Assembly: GCF_039634365.2 (NCBI RefSeq)
Contig: NZ_CP155079.2
Span: 62,001 to 126,000 of the forward strand
Source of the DNA: Mucilaginibacter sp. PAMB04168
GTDB lineage: Bacteria; Bacteroidota; Bacteroidia; Sphingobacteriales; Sphingobacteriaceae
Reading direction: 5' to 3'
Length of the DNA stretch: 64,000 nucleotides
The notes beneath the pieces are model-generated. The model was given only the letters and a program-made list of their open reading frames with translations. It was not told the DNA's origin and searched no databases. Of this stretch, positions 34,288 to 41,851 are shown in pieces (position 1 is the stretch's first letter; each line of letters opens with the position of its first letter). A program made the translations under genes and the position numbers.

Positions 34288-35034
34288 CTACCAAGGACTT
34301 TCGTTGTTAGGTGTCTCGGTATCATGACTGAAGAACTTGCCCGTAGGTCCATCAGCACCAATTGTAGCATATTGGGCCACAAAAGCAGCAGAATCTTCTA
34401 CCTTTAGCGGGCCTTGGTGGTGGTTAAAGTCGGTTGCGGTGTAACCAGGGTCTATTGCATTTACTCGTATCGTTGTTTCGCGCAGCTCATAAGCCAATAC
34501 TATAGTGTAGGCGTTCAGCGCTGTTTTAGATGTACCATATGCGGCCGATTTTACCGGATAATACTTCCAGGTGGGGTCGATATGCAGGGTAAGCGAGCCC
34601 AAGCCAGAACTTACGTTTACAATAACTGCAGCGTCTGCCTGTTTTAGCAATGGCAAAAAGGTTTGGGTAACTTCAATCACACCAAAAAAGTTGGTATCGT
34701 ATACTTCACGAATAACGGCCACATCAAGCGATTCGGCGCTTTGCGGCATGCTGCCACTGATGCCTGCATTGTTTATGAGCACATCTAACCTGCCATCTTT
34801 TTGGCTGATGTAGTTTTGTGCTGCAGTGATGGATGCTTTATCGGTAACATCTATTTGCACAGCTTCCAGGTTAGTTAAGCCATCGGCTTTAAGCAGCTCA
34901 ACTGCCTGCTGCCCTTTGCTTAAATCGCGGCTGCCTACGTACACGTAATATCCTTTTTGTGCTAAAATTCTGGCTGTTTCAAAGCCAATGCTTTTGTTAG
35001 CTCCTGTTATGAGCACTGTTTTCATGTTTTCCAT
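34288..35034 (-). CDS. SDR-family oxidoreductase
   Basis: 248 residues. The Rossmann motif VLITGANKSIGFETAR is at the N-terminus, followed by LDVLINNAGISG and YGTSKTALNAYT with the catalytic Tyr and Lys; the family is carbonyl-reductase-like. Substrate unknown. It lies downstream of an AraC regulator and a CMD-family protein and has its own promoter (35045-35074), so the AraC protein may control it. The Met at codon 4 (35025) is an equally good start. Confidence 0.9.
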   Translation of the reverse strand: MENMKTVLITGANKSIGFETARILAQKGYYVYVGSRDLSKGQQAVELLKADGLTNLEAVQIDVTDKASITAAQNYISQKDGRLDVLINNAGISGSMPQSAESLDVAVIREVYDTNFFGVIEVTQTFLPLLKQADAAVIVNVSSGLGSLTLHIDPTWKYYPVKSAAYGTSKTALNAYTIVLAYELRETTIRVNAIDPGYTATDFNHHQGPLKVEDSAAFVAQYATIGADGPTGKFFSHDTETPNNESPW

Positions 35035-35044
35035 TGTTTAAAAG

Positions 35045-35074
35045 CAAAGGTAATGGCCCACTTGCTCATCTCAA
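35045..35074 (-). promoter_or_regulatory. Promoter of the SDR gene
   Basis: On the minus strand TTG (35074-35072), 19 bases, TACCTTTG (35052-35045), a full match to the Bacteroidota consensus and spacing. Confidence 0.65.
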
Positions 35075-35091
35075 CAGCACTCTAATCGGAA

Positions 35092-35985
35092 TCAATGGTA
35101 CATTTCGCGGATGGTGGTGCGATAGCTTACGGGCGTATAGTCGGTAAGGCGTTTAAAGAAGCGGTTAAAGTACGAAGCATCTTCAAAGCCAAGTGCAAAA
35201 GCTATTTCTTTAATAGATTGGTTGGTATGAAAAAGCAGGCGTTTGGCTTCTACAATGAGGCGCTCATGAATGTGCACAATGGCCGGTTTGCCGCTCTGTT
35301 CTTTCACCACCTCACTTAAATGCCCGGCCGAAATATTCATGATATCGGCATAGGCCGTAACTTCATGTAACTGAGTGTACCATTCATCTATCTTAGAAAG
35401 GTAGCTTTTAAGAAGCACCCTATTGGGCTGGGGTGCAACAGCGCTTATTTGCTGCTGGTATAGCCGGCTTAAATAAATAAGTAATACCTTGGTATAGGCC
35501 AGTAACATGTTATGCTGCCAGTTGTTTTTTGCCTCGTACTCCGCCTGTATTTTTTCAAGCAGGTCTTCAACAAAAATAAGATCAGCATCACTTAATACCA
35601 ATTCATGTCCGTTATCAGGGTTCTGAATAATAGGCAAATTCTTGAGCGAGCCGCTTTCATCAAGTGCTAAAAATTCGTCGGTAAAGCTAATACTTATACT
35701 GGTTAGCTCGCTGATGTCTTCCTTTAAAAGCACCTGGCGCGGAACAGTAAAATAAAAGGAATTGGGCTTTAATACATAAGGTACTGTATCCACCCAACCC
35801 CGGCTGCTGCCGCGCTTTACCAAAGCCAAAAAATAATAGTCTTTGCGGTGGGGTATTAAAAAGTCAGACTGCTTGTAGTTAACAACACAATTATATTGTT
35901 GAACCCGGAACATAGGATTCCCGGTAGCCTCATCGGGCTCAAAGGGATATTTGGGGATTACCGTTTCCTGGGCGGATGCGTACAT
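35092..35985 (-). CDS. AraC-family transcriptional regulator
   Basis: 297 residues. The N-terminal half is a cupin-like sensing domain (IPHRKDYYFLALVKRGSSRGWVDTVPY). The C-terminal 100 residues hold two HTH motifs: VTAYADIMNISAGHLSEVVKEQSGKPAIVHI and SIKEIAFALGFEDASYFNRFFKRLTDYTPVSYR, the classical AraC signature. It is cotranscribed with the CMD gene 13 bases upstream and sits before the SDR gene. It is likely to activate this group in response to an unknown small molecule. Confidence 0.94.
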   Translation of the reverse strand: MYASAQETVIPKYPFEPDEATGNPMFRVQQYNCVVNYKQSDFLIPHRKDYYFLALVKRGSSRGWVDTVPYVLKPNSFYFTVPRQVLLKEDISELTSISISFTDEFLALDESGSLKNLPIIQNPDNGHELVLSDADLIFVEDLLEKIQAEYEAKNNWQHNMLLAYTKVLLIYLSRLYQQQISAVAPQPNRVLLKSYLSKIDEWYTQLHEVTAYADIMNISAGHLSEVVKEQSGKPAIVHIHERLIVEAKRLLFHTNQSIKEIAFALGFEDASYFNRFFKRLTDYTPVSYRTTIREMYH

Positions 35986-35998
35986 GTGCTGAAAGGGC

Positions 35999-36346
35999 TT
36001 AAGCTTGCTCGTTCAATTCATCCCAGTACTCTACCGCACGGCGGTAATGCGGGATGACTATAGAGCCACCCACCAGGTTGGCAATCATAAAGATCTCGTT
36101 CATTTCGGCATGGTTTACCCCAGCCTCATGGCATTTGCCCAGGTGGTACTTAATGCAATCGTCGCAGCGCAGTACCATGCTGGCTACCAGGCCAAGCATT
36201 TCTTTGGTTTTTACATCAAGGGCACCATCGGCATAAGTGGTGGTATCCAATGCAAAAAAGCGTTTAATATTGGTATTGGCCGATTCCATGATCCTATCGT
36301 TCATTTTGGTACGATAGTCGTTAAAATCATCTACTAGTTTGCCCAT
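35999..36346 (-). CDS. Carboxymuconolactone decarboxylase-family (AhpD-like) protein
   Basis: 115 residues, all-helical. The redox-type motif VLRCDDCIKYHLGKCHEAG has CxxC followed by His, as in AhpD-like CMD proteins. It may act as a peroxidase or redox partner or as a decarboxylase-like enzyme. It forms an operon with the AraC regulator. The upstream gap 36347-36407 contains an ACTCATTATTCACTCATT tract like the one near gltX. Confidence 0.9.
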   Translation of the reverse strand: MGKLVDDFNDYRTKMNDRIMESANTNIKRFFALDTTTYADGALDVKTKEMLGLVASMVLRCDDCIKYHLGKCHEAGVNHAEMNEIFMIANLVGGSIVIPHYRRAVEYWDELNEQA

Positions 36347-36407
36347 GGTTTTAATGAGTGAATAATGAGTTTTGAATACGTAAATTTTGGGAACGAATTA
36401 ATATTTG

Positions 36408-36737
36408 TTAATAATTCAGCTCTTTGGCCGGATCCCAAAACACGTTTTTATAATCTTGTACTTTGTTACCAATAACCGTTACGCCCTCGGCGGCTAACAA
36501 CTCCTTGCGGTGCTCAATACCCGAGGTGCCGCCGGTGAGCAGGCCCTGGCTGTTTACTACCCGCTGAAATGGAACGGGAGGCTCAACGCCGCCAACCTCG
36601 CCCATGGCATGCCCTACCTTACGCGACCAGTTGCCCACGCCTAAAAATTTAGCGATAGCGCCGTATGATGTTACACGGCCAACCGGTATCTGGCGTACAA
36701 CTTCAAACACGTGTTCGTAAAAGAGGGCGTCGGTCAT
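36408..36737 (-). CDS. Alkyltransferase-like protein (MGMT family without the active-site Cys)
   Basis: 109 residues, the size of a lone MGMT DNA-binding domain. The helix-turn-helix and arginine finger region reads FEVVRQIPVGRVTSYGAIAKFLG, then NWSRKVGHAMG. The methyl-accepting PCHRV motif is replaced by VPFQRVVNSQGLLTGG, so no alkyl transfer is possible. Alkyltransferase-like proteins bind O6-alkylguanine and hand the damage to nucleotide excision repair. The gene lies 3 bases after trmB on the same strand, so the two are probably cotranscribed. Confidence 0.92.
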   Translation of the reverse strand: MTDALFYEHVFEVVRQIPVGRVTSYGAIAKFLGVGNWSRKVGHAMGEVGGVEPPVPFQRVVNSQGLLTGGTSGIEHRKELLAAEGVTVIGNKVQDYKNVFWDPAKELNY

Positions 36738-36740
36738 TAT

Positions 36741-37391
36741 TTATTCAAACGAAAATTTAAGGTAATTAATGTTCTTATTGTCCTGTAAATATTTCTTTTC
36801 GTAGTAAGTTTTAATGTTCAGCACTTCATTGGCGTATGGAGAGTGATACAGGTCTTCAGTTTTAACATGCAATTTCAAACCCAACTGTTCAATCTTTTCG
36901 GCCGTGTAAGCGTGCAGGTCATCATTGTCGGTTTTTAAATTAATGAAACCGCCCGGTTTAAGCACGTGCTTGTATTTTTCTAAAAAGCGGGGGAAGGTGA
37001 GGCGCTTCTTTTCCCGGCTGTCTTGCGGCTGCGGATCAGGAAAGGTAATCCAAATCTCGTCTACCTCGTGTTCGCCAAAATAATCCATTAAAGTTTCTAT
37101 CTGGATGCGTAAAAAACCTACGTTGGCTATACCTTCCTCAACGGCGGTTTTAGCGCCGCGCCATATGCGGTTGCCTTTGTAGTCGATACCAATAAAATTT
37201 TTATCCGGAAACAGTTGTGCCAGGTTAACCGTGTATTCGCCTTTGCCGCAGGCAAGTTCGAGTACAACCGGGTTGCTGTTCTTAAAAAACGTATTGGCCC
37301 ACTGGCCTTTATACGGTATACCGGCTTGTAACTCAACTACGTTGCTGAAGGTGGCTATTTCAGCAAAGCGCCTTAATTTATCTTTTCCCAC
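36741..37391 (-). CDS. trmB: tRNA (guanine-N7-)-methyltransferase
   Basis: 216 residues from the GTG at 37391 (VGKDKLRRFAEIATFSNV, the family start). The SAM motif is VLELACGKGEYTVNLAQLFP with FIGIDYKGNRIW, and the substrate motif is DEIWITFPDPQPQDSREKKRLTFPRFL. It methylates G46 of tRNAs to m7G using S-adenosylmethionine. An ATG at 37439 would add a 16-residue hydrophobic leader not expected in this enzyme, so GTG is preferred. Operon with the alkyltransferase-like gene. Confidence 0.94.
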   Translation of the reverse strand: MGKDKLRRFAEIATFSNVVELQAGIPYKGQWANTFFKNSNPVVLELACGKGEYTVNLAQLFPDKNFIGIDYKGNRIWRGAKTAVEEGIANVGFLRIQIETLMDYFGEHEVDEIWITFPDPQPQDSREKKRLTFPRFLEKYKHVLKPGGFINLKTDNDDLHAYTAEKIEQLGLKLHVKTEDLYHSPYANEVLNIKTYYEKKYLQDNKNINYLKFSFE

Positions 37392-37509
37392 TTTTAAAAT
37401 TAAAGCTGCAAAAATAGTTAAATGAGCATCAAGCGCCAAGTATCAAAAGAGGAACCCTACAAGGAGCTGATGTAAATTAACATAAGCGCCTGATACGCCC
37501 GAAATAAAA

Positions 37510-37535
37510 AAGGTGACGTATCCCTACGTCACCTT
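37510..37535 (-). terminator. Terminator after the membrane stress gene group
   Basis: AAGGTGACGTA and TACGTCACCTT perfect 11-base arms with a TCCC loop; T run on the minus strand. Confidence 0.8.
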
Positions 37536-37573
37536 CATCTGCCGGATTGATCGGCAGCACTTTAACAGATTTT

Positions 37574-38017
37574 TTATACAGGCCTTACTAAGGGCTCTTT
37601 TACAGTAGCAGCCTTAACCGCAGTTTTAGGCTTTTTGCCGAACAGCGATTTAACACGGCCCCAAACCGAGGTAACAGAATCTTCGCTGATATAGGTGGAT
37701 GCCTTTTGTGACAATAGTCCAACCACCGTTTTTACAATAAAGCCCGAACGTTTAAACAAAGTTTTGTTAAGCGCAATGGGTAATACAAAGCGGGATATTA
37801 AGCTTACAATATCAGGCGAGAAAAGCGAACCGATACCGCCTCCACCAGCACCTGCTTCGCCCTCTGGCGATTTAGGGAAGATAGATTTGATGGATTGGAA
37901 AATAGCCGATGGACTGCTAAAGCGATGCTTTAAAACCATCTCCTGCTCCTGCTTCAGCTTTTCCAGCCGTATGATCTCTGACTGCAGGTCGAGTACGTTT
38001 TTAACGGGTATATCCAT
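37574..38017 (-). CDS. Conserved-looking protein of unknown function next to YqjE/YtxH genes
   Basis: 147 residues. An N-terminal coiled coil (VLDLQSEIIRLEKLKQEQEMVLKHRF), a Gly/Ala-rich linker and a moderately hydrophobic segment (DIVSLISRFVLPIALNKTLF) are visible, ending in a basic tail. I do not recognise a named family. The start lies 2 bases after the stop of the YqjE-like gene, and with the YtxH gene it forms a three-gene group. Such groups in Bacteroidota are linked to general stress or envelope upkeep, but the role is unknown. Confidence 0.75.
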   Translation of the reverse strand: MDIPVKNVLDLQSEIIRLEKLKQEQEMVLKHRFSSPSAIFQSIKSIFPKSPEGEAGAGGGGIGSLFSPDIVSLISRFVLPIALNKTLFKRSGFIVKTVVGLLSQKASTYISEDSVTSVWGRVKSLFGKKPKTAVKAATVKEPLVRPV

Positions 38018-38019
38018 GG

Positions 38020-38370
38020 TTACTTAAATATTTTGCTGATAAGCAAGTTAACAATCGGCTTCTCGATAGTTGATTTAGCAGCTATCGCAATAATCGCAAT
38101 CAGCAAATAAAACAAGGTTACAATGCCAAAACCTTTCCATGCTGCACCCAACACATCGCCTAACAGCAGCGCTATGGTAAAGGTGAAGAACATGAAAGTC
38201 ATGATTGCGCTGAAAGCAACAACTACAACGGTAACTAAACTGGCTGCTACAGATGTGCTCTTCTCAATCGTTTTATACTTGGCCAGTTTAAAGCGGGTTT
38301 CCGCGTATTCCTTTAACTGGTCCAGTACGTTTGGTTGTTGCGGTTGTTCAGCTTCTTTTGTCTCTTCCAT
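38020..38370 (-). CDS. Phage-holin-family/YqjE-like (DUF1469) membrane protein
   Basis: 116 residues. A cytosolic helix (LDQLKEYAETRFKLAKYKTIEKSTSVAASLVTVVV) leads into two TM segments at about 45-72 and 80-103. This is the DUF1469/YqjE layout, called phage holin superfamily III although it is not phage-derived here. It sits between the YtxH gene and the unknown 147-residue gene; function unclear, probably membrane stress. Confidence 0.87.
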   Translation of the reverse strand: MEETKEAEQPQQPNVLDQLKEYAETRFKLAKYKTIEKSTSVAASLVTVVVVAFSAIMTFMFFTFTIALLLGDVLGAAWKGFGIVTLFYLLIAIIAIAAKSTIEKPIVNLLISKIFK

Positions 38371-38415
38371 CTAACTGGGTATTAATGCAAGCAGCTTACG
38401 CCACTAAATGGTTAT

Positions 38416-38757
38416 TTATGCGTGTTCTAAATCGTCCTGATATTCAGGCTCCTCACCGCTTATCTTGGTTTTAATGTTGTCAACCACTTTGGTTTTTAAG
38501 CTTGCCAGGCGGTCAATCTCGGCAGCAGCAGTCTCTTTAATACTATCGCTTAAGTTGCTTAATGATTCTGATAGTTTATCGCGGGTTTCGGTACCTTTGC
38601 TTGGGGCAAACAAAATACCTATTGCAGCACCTGCAGCTAAACCGGCCAATAAGGCCAAGGCTACTTTGGCGCCATCGCCCATCCCTTCATCTTTTTTAAA
38701 TTTGCTGGTTAGGCTTGGTATTTTTTTGATCAGGTTTGAAACGTCTTGTGTGCTCAT
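38416..38757 (-). CDS. YtxH domain-containing protein
   Basis: 113 residues. The glycine-rich membrane-associated helix KVALALLAGLAAGAAIGILF is followed by the FAPSKGTETRDKL motif and a long amphipathic helix, the YtxH signature. YtxH proteins are general-stress proteins with unknown activity. First gene of the three-gene membrane group. Confidence 0.9.
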   Translation of the reverse strand: MSTQDVSNLIKKIPSLTSKFKKDEGMGDGAKVALALLAGLAAGAAIGILFAPSKGTETRDKLSESLSNLSDSIKETAAAEIDRLASLKTKVVDNIKTKISGEEPEYQDDLEHA

Positions 38758-38840
38758 GGTGATTAAAATTTATGTTGTTGTAATCAGTTATAGTAATTAA
38801 CGGCTAAGCTAAGGGTTTGTTTAGCGGCTTTAAAATTTTG

Positions 38841-39884
38841 TTACTCATCGGGTGCTGTGCGTACCCGTTCCAGCCTGTCGGCAGCCAGCCGGTTGGTTTG
38901 GTAAATTTCTGTCATCAGTATAAAATATGACAGTAATACCGGGCCAAATACCAAGCCCAAGATACCAAATAACGGCAAGCCTATAAACACGCCTATTATA
39001 GAAATAATGGGATGCGTATTGGCAATACGTTTGTTAATTACCATGCGCAACACATGGTCGAGGTTGCCGATAAACAAAAGGCCGTATATCATAATACCGA
39101 TACCGGCCCAGTTGCGGCCCAGCAGTATGAGGTAAATACCGGCGGGTATAGATAGCGTTGGTGCGCCCACTACGGGCAGGAAGGATATAAAAGTGGCAAT
39201 AACGCCCCAAAAAACAGCGTCGGGTATGCCTACTATCCAAAAGCCGTTGGCCAGTAGTACGCCCTGCACCAGCGATATGATACCCTGGCCAAGCACGTTA
39301 GAATACGTTGCGTTACGCAGGGCCACAGCAAACTTTAATGCATGTTGCTCGCTAAAAGGGGCATACCGGAGTAAGCCGGCCTCAAACTCGCGCAGTTGGG
39401 CAAACATAAAGTACAGGATGAAGTAGAGCACCAGCAGCGTTAAAATAATGTTGGCTGCACTACCAAGCAATGAGGGGAAAAGATCGGCCGCGTAGCCGCC
39501 TAGCTTTTGTAAGGTTTCTTCGGCAAAGCGGGGCTGGTTAAAATGCTCGGCCGTAAACATGTCAATTTTATCAACCCATGAGTCAATGGGCAGCGTGCTG
39601 GTTTTAAAGCTGATGATTTTTTCTATCACCATAAAACTCAGCAAAAGGAATGGAATTACAATGACAATGAGCGAGAGGACGATAATGAGCAATGCTGAAA
39701 TAGCTGCATTCCACCTGCGCTTTTCGGTTAAATAAAGAAACAGTGGCCTGAACATCACATACAGCACAATGGCGCCCAATATGGCGCTAAAAATTTCGCT
39801 CAGTGCATACAACAAAAAGCAGCCCAGCACAATAATGCTTACCAGTATAATGTTATTACGTTGCTGATGGCTAAATACGGACAT
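38841..39884 (-). CDS. AI-2E-family permease
   Basis: 347 residues from the ATG at 39884 (MSVFSHQQRNN). About eight TM segments are seen; the C-terminal motif VGAPTLSIPAGIYLILLGRNW and DHVLRMVINKRIANTHPIISIIGVFIGLPLFGILGLVFGPVL is the AI-2E (PF01594) signature. Members include sodium/proton antiporters and putative autoinducer exporters; substrate unknown. Nine more upstream codons to an ATG at 39911 are possible but that ATG lies in a terminator stem. Confidence 0.93.
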   Translation of the reverse strand: MSVFSHQQRNNIILVSIIVLGCFLLYALSEIFSAILGAIVLYVMFRPLFLYLTEKRRWNAAISALLIIVLSLIVIVIPFLLLSFMVIEKIISFKTSTLPIDSWVDKIDMFTAEHFNQPRFAEETLQKLGGYAADLFPSLLGSAANIILTLLVLYFILYFMFAQLREFEAGLLRYAPFSEQHALKFAVALRNATYSNVLGQGIISLVQGVLLANGFWIVGIPDAVFWGVIATFISFLPVVGAPTLSIPAGIYLILLGRNWAGIGIMIYGLLFIGNLDHVLRMVINKRIANTHPIISIIGVFIGLPLFGILGLVFGPVLLSYFILMTEIYQTNRLAADRLERVRTAPDE

Positions 39885-39910
39885 GGCTGATTGCGGACAA
39901 TTAATAAACA

Positions 39911-39937
39911 AAAAAGCGCCAAAATGTTCGGCGCTTT
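39911..39937 (-). terminator. Terminator between the NtrC/DHp genes and the AI-2E gene
   Basis: AAAGCGCC pairs with GGCGCTTT around a 9-base loop; T run on the minus strand. Confidence 0.7.
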
Positions 39938-39969
39938 ATCAATGATATTTTAGCTATAGGCTAAGGCAC

Positions 39970-40179
39970 CTAATCTATAGTATTTAGCAGGTTGTTAATC
40001 TGGGTACAGCTCGTAGCAATCGTATCCATGTAAAAAATGCAGTCGGTTGATGGGTTTTCAACCTCATAGCGCAACTGCTCAATGGCCAGGTGTATGTTAG
40101 ATAGCTGATTTTTAACATCGTGCTTTAGCATATGCAGGGCCTGTTCATGGGCGGATTGATTTTCTTCGGGCAATCCCAT
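39970..40179 (-). CDS. Stand-alone histidine phosphoacceptor (DHp) mini-protein
   Basis: 69 residues. The first helix contains the H-box-like LHMLKHDVKNQLSNIHLAIEQL and a second helix (YMDTIATSCTQINNLLNTI) completes a DHp-like hairpin. There is no ATPase domain and no TM. The gene starts 4 bases after the NtrC-type regulator and ends at a terminator, so it appears complete. It may act as a phosphotransfer or scaffold protein for that regulator. Alternatively it is a remnant of a degenerate kinase, though the following terminator argues against that. Confidence 0.7.
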   Translation of the reverse strand: MGLPEENQSAHEQALHMLKHDVKNQLSNIHLAIEQLRYEVENPSTDCIFYMDTIATSCTQINNLLNTID

Positions 40180-40183
40180 AAAA

Positions 40184-41614
40184 TTATCTGCCTAAGTTTA
40201 TCGCCTTCATTTTGTTGTAAAGCGTTTTGCGGTCAATCTTTAAAATTTCGGCCGCCTTGGTTTTATTGAAGTTTACCTCGCGCAGTACTTTTAAAATAGT
40301 ATCGTACTCGGCCTCCAGGGCTGCATTTTTTAGATCGTGCCGGGTTTCTCTTACTACTGTAGCCGTGTTGCCGTCCAGTGAACTTTCGGTTGCTGGCGCT
40401 TTGCTGTAGGCCAGCATTTCGAGCGGAAGGGCTTTCATCTGTATCTCATCGCCCTCGGTAAGCAGGGTGGCACGGCGCACCACGTTTTTTAATTCGCGTA
40501 TGTTACCCTGCCAGCGGTAGTTCATAAAACACTCTACTACCTCCATCGAAAAATCAGATACGCTGCGGCCCAACTCCTGATTGGCACTTTTTAAGAAATG
40601 TGAAGCCAGTTGCATGACATCATTACCACGCTCACGCAGTGGCGGCATGTATATGCTAAACTCGTTAAAGCGGTGATACAAGTCTTCGCGAAAGCGCCCT
40701 TTTTGAATGGCATCCTGCAAATTCTCGTTAGTAGCTACAATAATGCGCACATCCAGGTCAATCTCTTTGGTTGAGCCTATACGCTTTACTTTACGCTCCT
40801 GCACGGTACGCAATAAGGCAGCCTGTATATCATAAGACAGATTGCCTACCTCATCTAAAAACAAGGTGCCGCCGTTGGCCATTTCAAAATGGCCTATTTT
40901 GGTGTAGAGTGCGCCTGTAAATGAACCTTTCTCGTGACCGAAGAATTCGCTCTGTGCCAGTTCTTTGGTTAATGAGCCACAGTCCATTGCAATAAAAGGC
41001 TGGTCGCGGCGGGGGCTGTTAAGGTGAATGCTTTTAGCTACCGACTCTTTGCCGGTACCACTTTCGCCCATAATAATTACGCTGTAATTGGTAGGGGCAA
41101 CCAACTCAATCTGGCGCGATAGTTCTTTAGACGGCCGGCTGTTACCACTCACAAACTCGTTCGAGAATACCTGTTTACGGGTCTCCTTAGTGCCTGTTTT
41201 GCTGCTGCTGGCGGCAGGAGATGTTTCCTGTTCAGCTGCCTCAAGCAAGGCGTGGTGCGTTTCAATGGCTTTATTAATCGTGGTTAAGATTTCGTCTGGG
41301 TAAAGCGGCTTGGTGATATAATCATAAGCTCCCATCTTAATCAGTTCAACAGCCATCTTAATATCCGAATAGCCGGTTATAATAATTACACCGGTTTTGG
41401 GATATTGCGTTTTTATAGTTTTCAGTATTTCGCGGCCGTCGGTATCTTCCAGGCGGTAATCGCAAAGAACCAGGTTAAAATCGTTGCTTTTGAGTTGCTC
41501 CAACCCGTTGCCACCGCTAGAGGCCGTAGTGACCTCAAACCCGTTTCTGGTCAAAAATTTCGACAGCAACAGCGCGGTATTCACTTCATCATCTATGATG
41601 AGTATTTTATTCAT
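40184..41614 (-). CDS. Sigma-54-dependent response regulator (NtrC family)
   Basis: 476 residues: a receiver at 1-120 (ILIIDDEVNTALLL, phosphoacceptor Asp in NLVLCDYRLEDTDG, Lys in YITKPLYPDEI), an AAA+ domain at about 155-390 with Walker A IIMGESGTGKESVAKSIH and sigma-54 loop GHEKGSFTGALYTKIG (GSFTGA variant), and a Fis-type HTH ending NKTAKAAEILKIDRKTLYNKMKAI. It activates sigma-54 promoters after phosphorylation. It is cotranscribed with the DHp mini-protein. An inverted repeat at 41662-41687 lies upstream. Confidence 0.95.
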   Translation of the reverse strand: MNKILIIDDEVNTALLLSKFLTRNGFEVTTASSGGNGLEQLKSNDFNLVLCDYRLEDTDGREILKTIKTQYPKTGVIIITGYSDIKMAVELIKMGAYDYITKPLYPDEILTTINKAIETHHALLEAAEQETSPAASSSKTGTKETRKQVFSNEFVSGNSRPSKELSRQIELVAPTNYSVIIMGESGTGKESVAKSIHLNSPRRDQPFIAMDCGSLTKELAQSEFFGHEKGSFTGALYTKIGHFEMANGGTLFLDEVGNLSYDIQAALLRTVQERKVKRIGSTKEIDLDVRIIVATNENLQDAIQKGRFREDLYHRFNEFSIYMPPLRERGNDVMQLASHFLKSANQELGRSVSDFSMEVVECFMNYRWQGNIRELKNVVRRATLLTEGDEIQMKALPLEMLAYSKAPATESSLDGNTATVVRETRHDLKNAALEAEYDTILKVLREVNFNKTKAAEILKIDRKTLYNKMKAINLGR

Positions 41615-41661
41615 ATCTGCAGATTACTCTTAGGGTTTGCTATTTTTAGCAGGTAGCTATT

Positions 41662-41687
41662 GTTACAAAAATGGTAAATTTTGTAAC
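41662..41687. promoter_or_regulatory. Inverted repeat upstream of the NtrC-type regulator
   Basis: GTTACAAAA and TTTTGTAAC, perfect 9-base arms around 8 bases, about 48 bases before the regulator ATG at 41614. A possible operator; the rest of 41615-41851 holds only the glnS promoter box. Confidence 0.5.
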
Positions 41688-41826
41688 ATAATAGTAATGT
41701 AAGCCCATTTATTTTAGGGGCTTAAACAATAAAATCATTACCCGCAATACCCTTTTTACGTACAATTTTTACGTTTTGTTGTCCAAACATATCATATGTT
41801 AACCGCTCAAAAGTGCTATTTTTTGC

Positions 41827-41834
41827 TACTTTTG
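41827..41834 (+). promoter_or_regulatory. -7 promoter box (TACTTTTG) of glnS
   Basis: Matches TAnnTTTG, 17 bases before the ATG at 41852; supports that start over the ORF extension at 41813. Confidence 0.5.
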
Positions 41835-41851
41835 TTTTGATAGTACTGCAT

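Noticed and set aside
38020..38370. Phage origin for the holin-family protein
   Set aside because: The family name is historical; neighbours are housekeeping or stress genes and no other phage gene is present.
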